24,461 bases of DNA from Flavobacteriaceae bacterium UBA3440 (GTDB lineage: Bacteria > Bacteroidota > Bacteroidia > Flavobacteriales > Flavobacteriaceae), in contig DFSJ01000122.1 of assembly GCA_002378585.1 (NCBI GenBank), positions 529 through 24,989 on the forward strand. Direction: 5' to 3'. The notes under the pieces were generated by a model. The model was not told where the DNA came from, searched no databases, and worked only from the letters and a program-made list of their open reading frames with translations. Position numbers and translations under genes: made by a program. Positions 1 through 8,886 of the stretch are shown in pieces. Position 1 is the first letter of the stretch, and each line of letters begins with the position of its first letter.

Positions 1-109
1 CTTGATTTTTCAACGCTTGATTAAGCAGTAAAGGTCCTAAAACCATCAGAAAAATAGTCTTTACTAGGGTTTTTACTCCACTGATGATTTTAGATTGATT
101 TACCCCCAT
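1..109 (-). CDS. Small membrane protein, DUF6095-like (3' end beyond the window)
   Basis: An ATG at 109 opens a reading frame with no stop up to the window edge, giving 36 complete codons. The peptide begins MGVNQSKIISGVKTLVKT and continues into a hydrophobic stretch (IFLMVLGPLLLNQAL), so an N-terminal membrane segment is likely. The start lies 4 bases after the icd stop, which suggests cotranscription with icd. The pattern of a lysine-containing lead followed by a LMxLGPxLL membrane segment resembles the small DUF6095 membrane proteins of flavobacteria as I remember them; their function is unknown. Only the beginning is visible, so the family call is tentative. Confidence 0.5.
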   Translation of the reverse strand, partial: MGVNQSKIISGVKTLVKTIFLMVLGPLLLNQALKNQ

Positions 110-113
110 TAGA

Positions 114-2409
<2,296 letters not shown>

Positions 2410-2434
2410 CTCAATTCGATTAAAGAAAGGGAAT

Positions 2435-2785
2435 TTAAGAGCGAACTTCTTTAATTCTGGCTTTTTTACCAGTAAGACCTCTAAAGTAGTAGATTCTTGA
2501 TCTACGAACTTTACCTTTCTTGTTGACTTCAATTTTCTGCAATGCAGGAAGGTTAATCGGGAAGATACGCTCCACACCTACATCACCAGACATTTTTCTG
2601 ATGGTAAATGTTTCTGAGGCGCCTTCGCCACGGCGTTGAATAACTACGCCCTTGAAAAACTGAGTTCTTGTTTTCTCACCTTCTTTAATTTCGTAATAAA
2701 CGGTGATGGTATCTCCTGATGAGAATACAGGAAAATCCTTTTTTTGAATGAATTCGTCCTGAACAAATTTAATTAATGATTCCAT
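2435..2785 (-). CDS. rplS: 50S ribosomal protein L19 (bL19)
   Basis: Structural protein of the large ribosomal subunit, located near the 30S-50S interface. Its 116 residues match the usual length. The sequence holds the family blocks FSSGDTITVYYEI near the N-terminus, RRGEGASETFTIRK in the middle and VRRSRIYYFRGLTGKKARIKE at the end. It lies downstream of trmD, as in the widespread trmD-rplS arrangement, but with a 120-base gap that holds its own promoter (TATTTTTG at 2865-2858) and about 65-70 bases of leader. A strong hairpin terminator follows. Confidence 0.98.
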   Translation of the reverse strand: MESLIKFVQDEFIQKKDFPVFSSGDTITVYYEIKEGEKTRTQFFKGVVIQRRGEGASETFTIRKMSGDVGVERIFPINLPALQKIEVNKKGKVRRSRIYYFRGLTGKKARIKEVRS

Positions 2786-2857
2786 GTGTTAAAAAAAATC
2801 AAGTTTTGCTAAAAACAACATTCACGGATTTCGTCAGAGGTTGGATTTAATCGTGTG

Positions 2858-2888
2858 CAAAAATAAACCATTGAATTGGATTCTGCAA
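2858..2888 (-). promoter_or_regulatory. Predicted rplS promoter
   Basis: On the minus strand TTG (2888-2886), 20 bases, then TATTTTTG (2865-2858) fit the Bacteroidota sigma-A consensus TTG-N19-TAnnTTTG. Transcription would begin near 2853 and leave a leader of about 67 bases before the rplS ATG at 2785. The long leader is unlike the neighbouring genes. Confidence 0.6.
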
Positions 2889-2905
2889 TATAGTTTGCCG
2901 TTTTA

Positions 2906-3580
2906 TTAAGCCAACAGGTCGGGCCGTCTTTCTTGAGTACGTGCCAATGCCTGTTCCTCTCTCCAGGCCTCGATTTTGCCTGCATGGCCGCTGAGTAATA
3001 CCCCGGGAACAGACAACCCTTTGTATTCGGCAGGCCTAGTATATACTGGGGGAGCCAATAGATTATCTTGAAAACTATCCGTTAAAGCCGAAGTTTCATC
3101 ATTGAGTACACCTGGAAGTAATCTAATTACTGCATCACAAAGAATCGCAGCACCTAGTTCTCCACCGGAGAGGACGTAGTCGCCCACGGAAATCTCTTGA
3201 GTGATGAATAAATCCCGTACTCGTTGGTCGACACCCTTGTAGTGGCCGCACAACATAATGACATTTCCTTTAAGGGATAGCTGGTTGGCGATTCGTTGAT
3301 TAAGGGTTTCTCCGTCAGGAGTGAGGTAGATCACTTCATCATAAGATCGTTCCGCTTTTAACGCGGTGATACAAGCATCAATAGGTTCGATCATCAGGAC
3401 CATTCCGGCACCTCCTCCGTATTGGTAGTCGTCCACCTGATTATAACTCAAGGTGGTATAGTCCCTTAAGTTATGAAAATGAACACTGACTAATCCCTTT
3501 TCGATAGCCCTTTTCATGATGGAAGCCTCAAACGGACTTTTCAGTAATTCTGGAAGTACGGTAATTATATCAATCCTCAT
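2906..3580 (-). CDS. trmD: tRNA (guanine-37-N1)-methyltransferase
   Basis: Transfers a methyl group from S-adenosylmethionine to N1 of G37 next to the anticodon, preventing +1 frameshifts. It has 224 residues, slightly short but normal. The trefoil-knot SAM site is visible: GGGAGM at residues 55-60, [11 protein letters not shown] at 110-120 and [11 protein letters not shown] at 131-141. R153 and D168 (in TDSF) match E. coli R154 and D169, the latter the catalytic acid. The ATG at 3580 lies only 4 bases after a TAGATTTG element, so the message is probably leaderless. It sits between htrA and rplS on the same strand, 37 bases from the htrA stop. Confidence 0.97.
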   Translation of the reverse strand: MRIDIITVLPELLKSPFEASIMKRAIEKGLVSVHFHNLRDYTTLSYNQVDDYQYGGGAGMVLMIEPIDACITALKAERSYDEVIYLTPDGETLNQRIANQLSLKGNVIMLCGHYKGVDQRVRDLFITQEISVGDYVLSGGELGAAILCDAVIRLLPGVLNDETSALTDSFQDNLLAPPVYTRPAEYKGLSVPGVLLSGHAGKIEAWREEQALARTQERRPDLLA

Positions 3581-3584
3581 GAGG

Positions 3585-3614
3585 CAAATCTAGGGAATAA
3601 CCAGAACTTACCAA
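3585..3614 (-). promoter_or_regulatory. Predicted trmD promoter, leaderless type
   Basis: Minus strand: TTG (3614-3612), 19 bases, TAGATTTG (3592-3585), then CCTC and the trmD ATG. Both elements and their spacing match the Bacteroidota consensus TTG-N19-TAnnTTTG. With four bases between the -7 element and the start codon, the predicted first transcribed base is at or next to the ATG. Confidence 0.65.
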
Positions 3615-3617
3615 CCA

Positions 3618-4988
3618 CTATTGCAGTATCAAGCGCTCTTTCTCACCATCTTGGTCAATCATACTGATCACCGTTCTTCGGTATCTAGAAAGTTGACCAA
3701 ACAATTCCTGTGCTTGGGAGATGTTTTCAACAGCTATTTCATCCACGGCAATAATGACTTTCCCTGCCAACCCATAACCTTTATAACCGTCAGGAACACC
3801 AATGATTTTCACCCCTTTCTTGGTTTTGTATTTTTTTTGATCTTCCTCTGTCAAGTTTTTCACCGTCAAACCGATCAAGGGTAGACTCAGCGTGTTTCTT
3901 TTTTTGAGGACAACGGGGAGCTCTACGGTTTTTCCATCGCGCAATACCATCAGGGAAACTTGATCCTCAGGTCTTTTTGAAGATAAATACCCGGTTAGAT
4001 CCGCGTATTTTTTAATCTGTACACGGTCAATTTGAACAATGATGTCTCCGTGTTTAACCCCTGCTAGATCAGCCCCTGAATCAGCTTCTACCTCTTCTAC
4101 ATAGACGCCTTCGAGTTGTTTGATGCCTCGTTCCTTGGCCAGGTATTCAGGAGAAGTGATGGTTTGAATTCCCAAAATACCTGTTTGAACCGCACCAAAT
4201 TCCATGATATCCTCGACTACTTTTTTGGCGATATTGGCCGGAACGGCAAATGAGTACCCTACATAAGCACCCGTAACCGAAGAAATAGCTGTATTGATTC
4301 CAATCAAGTGACCTTGGGTGTCTACCAGTGCTCCACCACTATTTCCTGGGTTTACTGCCGCATCAGTTTGAATAAAGGACTGGTTTTTTCCTAAGTCTCT
4401 TGCTTTGGCACTGATGATGCCCGCAGTCACTGTTGACGTTAAATTGAATGGATTGCCCACTGCCAGTACCCATTCACCGATTTGTGTTTGGTCAGAGTCT
4501 CCAAAAGTCAAATAGGTTAGTGGCTCTCCAGGTTCAATTTTCAGCAGTGCAATATCCGAGTTTTGATCGGACCCCACCAATTGTGCCGTATAGGTTTGGT
4601 TGTTGTTAAGGGTCACTTCTAAATTTTGAGCGGAGGCAACCACGTGGTGGTTGGTGACAATAAATCCATCTGGTGATATGATCACCCCGGAGCCCGTACC
4701 TACTTGAGGGGCTTCTTGGAACTTAAATCCATAGAAAAACTCCATCAGTGAGGGTGAATTTTTACTCTGCGCAACGTTTTTAACGTGTACCACAGCATGG
4801 ATGGTTTTTTCTGCAGCAGTGGTAAATTCAGTAGGTGCGATCGGTTGGTTGTAGGCTACCTGAGTCACTAAGTTGTGATCGGGAGCGCTCCATGGATTTT
4901 GTTGTTTTGGGAGCGTCCAAAATAAAATTCCATAAGTAGCCGCGCTACTGGCAACGGCAATCAAAACAGTTTTCAAGTTTGTTTTCAT
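3618..4988 (-). CDS. HtrA/DegP-family serine protease with PDZ domains
   Basis: Periplasmic protease/chaperone that degrades or holds misfolded envelope proteins. The N-terminus (basic MKTNLK, then hydrophobic residues about 7-25) is a signal peptide or anchor. The trypsin-like domain follows, with the full catalytic triad: H115 in TNHHVV, D145 in NSDIALL and S217 in GNSGGAL. A first PDZ domain spans about residues 257-350 (LEGVYVEEV, AGVKHGDIIVQID). A second, more diverged one lies at about 375-455 (GVKIIGV, GLAGKVIIAVDEIAV). The length (456) fits DegP/DegQ types with two PDZ domains. A promoter with TATTTTTG lies just upstream, divergent from dapF. I call the family rather than degP versus degQ because the sequence alone does not separate them. 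Confidence 0.93.
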   Translation of the reverse strand: MKTNLKTVLIAVASSAATYGILFWTLPKQQNPWSAPDHNLVTQVAYNQPIAPTEFTTAAEKTIHAVVHVKNVAQSKNSPSLMEFFYGFKFQEAPQVGTGSGVIISPDGFIVTNHHVVASAQNLEVTLNNNQTYTAQLVGSDQNSDIALLKIEPGEPLTYLTFGDSDQTQIGEWVLAVGNPFNLTSTVTAGIISAKARDLGKNQSFIQTDAAVNPGNSGGALVDTQGHLIGINTAISSVTGAYVGYSFAVPANIAKKVVEDIMEFGAVQTGILGIQTITSPEYLAKERGIKQLEGVYVEEVEADSGADLAGVKHGDIIVQIDRVQIKKYADLTGYLSSKRPEDQVSLMVLRDGKTVELPVVLKKRNTLSLPLIGLTVKNLTEEDQKKYKTKKGVKIIGVPDGYKGYGLAGKVIIAVDEIAVENISQAQELFGQLSRYRRTVISMIDQDGEKERLILQ

Positions 4989-5008
4989 AGCGTATAGAAT
5001 TAGTCCCC

Positions 5009-5036
5009 CAAAAATAACAGGAAATTTCAGGTCAAA
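5009..5036 (-). promoter_or_regulatory. Predicted htrA promoter
   Basis: Minus strand: TTTG (5036-5033), 16 bases, TATTTTTG (5016-5009), then 20 bases to the htrA ATG at 4988. This is a good match to the Bacteroidota promoter. It is divergent from the dapF promoter 69 bases away. Confidence 0.6.
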
Positions 5037-5084
5037 TCGGAGCTTAACTAGACTTTAACGCGCAGGCTTAGATGGATATATGTA

Positions 5085-5092
5085 TATATTTG
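5085..5092 (+). promoter_or_regulatory. Predicted dapF -7 element, leaderless type
   Basis: TATATTTG matches TAnnTTTG perfectly and is followed by CCCT and the dapF ATG at 5097. I see no clear -33 TTG at the usual distance, so the call rests on the -7 element and its position. Confidence 0.5.
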
Positions 5093-5096
5093 CCCT

Positions 5097-5885
5097 ATGA
5101 AAAGACTGATTCAATTTTCTAAATATCAGGGAACGGGCAATGATTTTGTGCTGATAGATAACCGATTAAATCATTTCCCAAAAGATGATCAACCCCTCGT
5201 AGCGCGATTGTGTGACCGTAAATATGGCGTTGGTGCTGATGGGCTGATATTGATTGAACATCACGATACAGAGGATTTTTCCATGGTGTACTACAATGCC
5301 GATGGTGCTGAATCAACCATGTGTGGTAATGGGGGACGTTGTTTGGTAGCGTTTGCCAGAAAATTGAATATCATCAATCATTCTGGATCATTTATGGCTG
5401 TTGATGGGGTGCATCACGCGGTTATAGCAGATGACCAGGTTAAGCTTCAGATGAAAGATGTGTCCGATGTCCAGATGGTTGATGGCGCCTATTTTTTAGA
5501 TACAGGTTCTCCCCATCATGTGGCTTTAGTCAATTCAGTACAAGACTTGAATGTCCCTGAGGTAGGCTCATCTATTCGCTATGGTCGGTACGGTACCCAA
5601 GGGGCCAATGTAAATTTTGTGACACCCAACGAGGATGGGTCATTTTTTGTTCGCACTTATGAAAGGGGTGTTGAGGATGAAACTTTGTCCTGCGGAACAG
5701 GGGTGACCGCGGTGGCCATTGCCATGCATTATGCCCAAAAAACCGAGCATACTGCCATAAAAGTTCAAACACCTGGAGGAAATTTGCAAGTTAGTTTTGA
5801 GCATTCAGCTCAAGGATACAAAAAGATTTTTCTGACCGGTGGGGCGGTTCATGTGTTTGATGGATCAATAGTCATCAATGATTAA
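5097..5885 (+). CDS. dapF: Diaminopimelate epimerase
   Basis: Interconverts LL- and meso-diaminopimelate, giving the lysine precursor that crosslinks peptidoglycan. At 262 residues it is of normal length. The N-terminal KYQGTGNDFVLID is diagnostic. The two catalytic cysteines are present: C76 in MCGNGGRC and C199 in SCGTGVTAV. It is the first gene of an operon with a GNAT acetyltransferase and mltG; its stop overlaps the GNAT start by 8 bases. It is divergent from htrA. Another enzyme of the same pathway, dapA, lies about 11 kb further on. Confidence 0.98.
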   Translation: MKRLIQFSKYQGTGNDFVLIDNRLNHFPKDDQPLVARLCDRKYGVGADGLILIEHHDTEDFSMVYYNADGAESTMCGNGGRCLVAFARKLNIINHSGSFMAVDGVHHAVIADDQVKLQMKDVSDVQMVDGAYFLDTGSPHHVALVNSVQDLNVPEVGSSIRYGRYGTQGANVNFVTPNEDGSFFVRTYERGVEDETLSCGTGVTAVAIAMHYAQKTEHTAIKVQTPGGNLQVSFEHSAQGYKKIFLTGGAVHVFDGSIVIND

Positions 5886-6390
5886 AGGAGAGACCATTTT
5901 ACTGCGCGCTTTAGAGCCCCAGGACCTTGATTGGTTGTATGGTGTGGAGAATGATCCGGCCATTTGGTCTTGGTCTGACGTGGTTCAACCGTATTCCGCC
6001 TACCAATTATCCGAATACATACAAAAGTCTCAGTCTGATTTACTACAAACAGGACAATATCGTTGGGTCATAGCAGATCTTGATAAAAATCCTTGTGGTT
6101 TAGTGGACCTGTACAATTATCACCACAAACATCTACGAGCTGCAGTAGGGATTGTTGTTTCACCAGAACACCGTCAAAAGGGAGTCGCTGTACAAGCTTT
6201 ATCGCTTTTGTCGCTTTGGGCCAAAAACCAATTAGGGCTCAGGCAGTTATATGCTGAAGTACCCCATTTAAATTCGGCAAGTAAGTCTTTATTTTTGCGT
6301 TCTGGTTATCTCCAAGCGGCTGAAATTAGAGACTGGTATCGATTTGGAGAAACGACTCAACATCAAATTATTTTTCAAAAATGGCTCTAG
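5878..6390 (+). CDS. GNAT-family N-acetyltransferase, RimJ/RimL type
   Basis: Predicted to transfer an acetyl group from acetyl-CoA to an amine; the substrate is unknown. The opening (GETILLRALEPQDLDWLYGVEND) is that of the RimJ/RimL-like GNAT branch. The acetyl-CoA loop appears as HRQKGVA at about residues 98-104, a form of the R/Q-x-x-G-x-A motif. An asparagine-serine (LNSASKSLFLRSGY) near the C-terminus is also typical. It overlaps dapF by 8 bases and mltG by 10, so the three genes are translationally coupled. This placement between two cell-wall genes hints at an envelope-related substrate, but that is inference only. Confidence 0.85.
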   Translation: MIKGETILLRALEPQDLDWLYGVENDPAIWSWSDVVQPYSAYQLSEYIQKSQSDLLQTGQYRWVIADLDKNPCGLVDLYNYHHKHLRAAVGIVVSPEHRQKGVAVQALSLLSLWAKNQLGLRQLYAEVPHLNSASKSLFLRSGYLQAAEIRDWYRFGETTQHQIIFQKWL

Positions 6391-7430
6391 CACAAAAAAA
6401 ACATAAAGTTCTGTTATGGGGATTTTTATCCTTGTTGGCCCTAGGTGTCACTATCCGATTTCTGTTTGTATTAGTTTGGTCTCCAAACACTCAGTTCGAA
6501 GACCAACAGGTAATCTATATTCCCACAGGAGCAGATCAGTCAATCTTTATGGACCGGGTGGCTCCGTATTTGAAAAATCCGAGTTCGTTTGAACGTTTTA
6601 TCAGTGTTCGCCAGGGCTGGGAGGTGATTAAGCCCGGAAAGTACACCTTGAAATCTTCTATGAATAACTTGGACATGTACCGTAAGTTCAGGCAAGGATC
6701 AGAGACGGTTAAAGTGGTATTTAATAATCAAGATCGATTGGAATTATTAGCTGGGCGTGTGGGTAGTCAAATCGAAGCGGATAGTGTGTCACTGATGAAT
6801 GCATGGACAGATCCCCAGTTTTTGGCTGATAAAAAATTGACCAAAGATCAAGTATTGGCTATATTTCTACCTAATTCTTATGAGTTTTTTTGGAACACTG
6901 ATGCTACCTCCTTTAGGGACCGTATGTGGGCTTATTACGAAAAGTATTGGACATCAGAACGCAGAGAGTTGGCACAACAACAAGGGCTTACGCCTATAGA
7001 GGTCTCTTGCTTGGCCGCGGTAGTACACAAAGAGACTGTTCAATCAGAGGAGCGTGCCAGAGTAGCAGGTGTTTATTTGAATAGACTGCGCATTGGTATG
7101 AAACTACAGGCTGATCCTACGGTGATTTTTGCGATAAAATACCAGAGCAACAACTTTGATCAAGTCATTAAACGCGTATTTCATAAGGATTTACTCGTGG
7201 ACTCTCCATTCAACACCTATCGCTATAAGGGAGTTCCCCCTGGATTAATCGCGATGCCTGATTTATCTGCTATAGAGGCAGTACTTCAACCAGAATCACA
7301 CAATTATCTGTTTTTTGTAGCCGACCCCTCAAAACCCGGTTACCACCGTTTTTCCACCCACTACGGTCAACACATCAATCAGAGTAAAAGTTATGTGCGT
7401 TGGGTTGATCGCCTAGGTATTGATCGTTAA
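6381..7430 (+). CDS. mltG: Endolytic murein transglycosylase
   Basis: Cleaves nascent glycan strands of peptidoglycan at the inner membrane and so sets their length. One N-terminal membrane segment covers about residues 10-32 (LLWGFLSLLALGVTI); the rest is periplasmic. The YceG/MltG catalytic core is clear: AAVVHKETVQSEERARVAGVY with the catalytic glutamate at E218, then LQADPTV and the C-terminal SPFNTYRYKGVPPGLIAMP. The length of 349 is normal. It overlaps the preceding GNAT gene by 10 bases and closes the dapF operon. No terminator is evident after its stop. Confidence 0.95.
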   Translation: MALAQKKHKVLLWGFLSLLALGVTIRFLFVLVWSPNTQFEDQQVIYIPTGADQSIFMDRVAPYLKNPSSFERFISVRQGWEVIKPGKYTLKSSMNNLDMYRKFRQGSETVKVVFNNQDRLELLAGRVGSQIEADSVSLMNAWTDPQFLADKKLTKDQVLAIFLPNSYEFFWNTDATSFRDRMWAYYEKYWTSERRELAQQQGLTPIEVSCLAAVVHKETVQSEERARVAGVYLNRLRIGMKLQADPTVIFAIKYQSNNFDQVIKRVFHKDLLVDSPFNTYRYKGVPPGLIAMPDLSAIEAVLQPESHNYLFFVADPSKPGYHRFSTHYGQHINQSKSYVRWVDRLGIDR

Positions 7431-7471
7431 AATATGTTAATTTGTTCATTATCAGATAGTTGTTCAGAACA

Positions 7472-7505
7472 TTGATTCACTATTTGATAAATAGTTGTAT
7501 ATTTG
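7472..7505 (+). promoter_or_regulatory. Predicted promoter of the lysozyme-like gene
   Basis: TATATTTG at 7498-7505 is a perfect -7 element. A TTG at 7472-7474 lies 23 bases upstream, at the long end of the usual spacing. The gene starts 27 bases further on, at 7533. Two short dyads flank this promoter: TGTTC-A-GAACA at 7461-7471 and CTATTT-GAT-AAATAG at 7480-7494. They could be regulator sites. Confidence 0.5.
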
Positions 7506-7532
7506 CCACGTTTTGGCCCTAATGCCTGATCG

Positions 7533-8183
7533 ATGAGCACCATAACGCGCTATACTTTAACAGGACTTTTTTTGGCTTCAAGCTTTTTGGGGACACTCTC
7601 TTCTTTGTGGAGATTTTCTTTGCCAGAATCTGCTCAGATTAGTGATTATTCCATAAAATTTGGTATGGATGAATCATCGGCAACAATTTTTGATTTCCCC
7701 TATTTGTCAAAGGACTACAATGGATTTAAAGAGGCATTGGCTTTTTTGGAGTCTCGGGGAATGTACCATAAGGTTAATCCATACGGTTATGTAGGAAAAT
7801 ATCAGTTTGGCTCCGAGACCTTGTCGCTTATGGGTGTGGATCGTGTATCGTGTTTTGTGCTCGACCCATCTTTACAAGAAAAAGTGTTTTATCACCACAC
7901 AGCGCGCAATAAGTGGATATTACGCAAAGATATTCCTCGATCTGTAGGTCAAGTAATCGACGGTCATATAATCGATGAATCCGGAATATTGGCCGCTGCT
8001 CACTTGGCAGGAGCTGGTAATGTAAAAAAGTACCTAAGGTCTCAAGGACAGGAGGAATTTAAAGATGCCAACGGCACGCAAATAAAGGATTACTTGGTGC
8101 GTTTCTCAGGATACAACATGGACTATGTGTCTAAAACGAAAAATCCTTCCTTTTTGGCTGCCCGCCGCTCACTAAAAAAATAG
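7533..8183 (+). CDS. Exported lysozyme/transglycosylase-like protein
   Basis: A 216-residue protein with an N-terminal hydrophobic segment (about residues 9-27) that should send it to the envelope. The segment FKEALAFLESRGMYHKVN, then YGYVGKYQFG (about 65-93), resembles the active-site region of SLT/lysozyme-like transglycosylases; E73 in the ESRG box would be the catalytic acid. The later AAHLAGAGNVKKYLRSQG is also strongly conserved in a flavobacterial family that is usually annotated as a 'LysM peptidoglycan-binding protein', as I recall. I see no LysM repeat here. Its position after dapF-GNAT-mltG supports a murein role. The last 53 bases overlap the 3' end of the convergent methyltransferase gene. 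Activity is inferred, not proven. Confidence 0.7.
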   Translation: MSTITRYTLTGLFLASSFLGTLSSLWRFSLPESAQISDYSIKFGMDESSATIFDFPYLSKDYNGFKEALAFLESRGMYHKVNPYGYVGKYQFGSETLSLMGVDRVSCFVLDPSLQEKVFYHHTARNKWILRKDIPRSVGQVIDGHIIDESGILAAAHLAGAGNVKKYLRSQGQEEFKDANGTQIKDYLVRFSGYNMDYVSKTKNPSFLAARRSLKK

Positions 8184-8865
8184 CCGGTCTTTTTTGGATA
8201 AAGGACACCTCCGCTTTTTTCCATAAACCAATTGATTTAGTTTCAATCCATTGGGTAGGAAGGGACAGATCACAGGCGATGCAGAGCAAGGTGTTTTCGT
8301 GTAGGTGTTGACATAGGTCCTGAAATAAAGACAAGTTGCGGTAGGGAGTTTCGATCCAAACTTGTGTTTGCCCCTCAGTTTGCGCTGTTTTTTCCGCTAG
8401 CTTTAACGCGGACTTACGCTCTAGCTTATCTATGGGTAAATATCCGTGAAAAGCAAAACTCTGGCCGTTAAATCCACTACCCATTAGAGCAAGCAATATG
8501 GAAGAAGGCCCGATTAATGGGTGAACAGAAATTTGTTTTTGGTGGGCATATCCCACCAAGTCGGCACCTGGATCAGCTATTCCAGGACAACCCGCTTCGG
8601 ACAATACACCTAAATCCTCACCATCAGTACATACGTCTAAGTAGCCTTTAAGCGCTTCAGGATCTGTGTATTTGTTCATGGGATAAAGCACCCACTCTGA
8701 TTGGGGCACCTCTGGCGCAGCGGCTTTGAGGAATTTTCTGGCTGATTTTTCGTTCTCCACCACTAGATGCCGCAAACGCTGCACCAAAACTAAAACTTGG
8801 GGAGTAAGTACCTCAGAAGGGTCTTGATCTCCTAATGGTGTAGGGATTAAATAGAGTCCACCCAT
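8131..8865 (-). CDS. RsmI-like SAM-dependent methyltransferase (tetrapyrrole methylase fold)
   Basis: A member of the tetrapyrrole-methylase superfamily related to RsmI, which methylates the ribose of C1402 in 16S rRNA. Diagnostic blocks are GGLYLIPTPLGD at the N-terminus, SEAGCPGIADPGADLV at about residues 89-104 and GPSSILLALMGSGFNGQSFAFHGYLP at about 118-143. At 244 residues it is shorter than RsmI (about 280) and may be a second paralogue of the kind found in Bacteroidota, so the symbol rsmI is withheld. It starts 21 bases after the dnaA stop on the same strand, with no promoter visible in between, and is probably cotranscribed with dnaA. Its end overlaps the convergent upstream gene by 53 bases. 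Confidence 0.85.
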   Translation of the reverse strand: MGGLYLIPTPLGDQDPSEVLTPQVLVLVQRLRHLVVENEKSARKFLKAAAPEVPQSEWVLYPMNKYTDPEALKGYLDVCTDGEDLGVLSEAGCPGIADPGADLVGYAHQKQISVHPLIGPSSILLALMGSGFNGQSFAFHGYLPIDKLERKSALKLAEKTAQTEGQTQVWIETPYRNLSLFQDLCQHLHENTLLCIACDLSLPTQWIETKSIGLWKKAEVSFIQKRPAIFLVSGGQPKRKDFSF

Positions 8866-8886
8866 AGAGGAGTAGCTTTGAATTGG

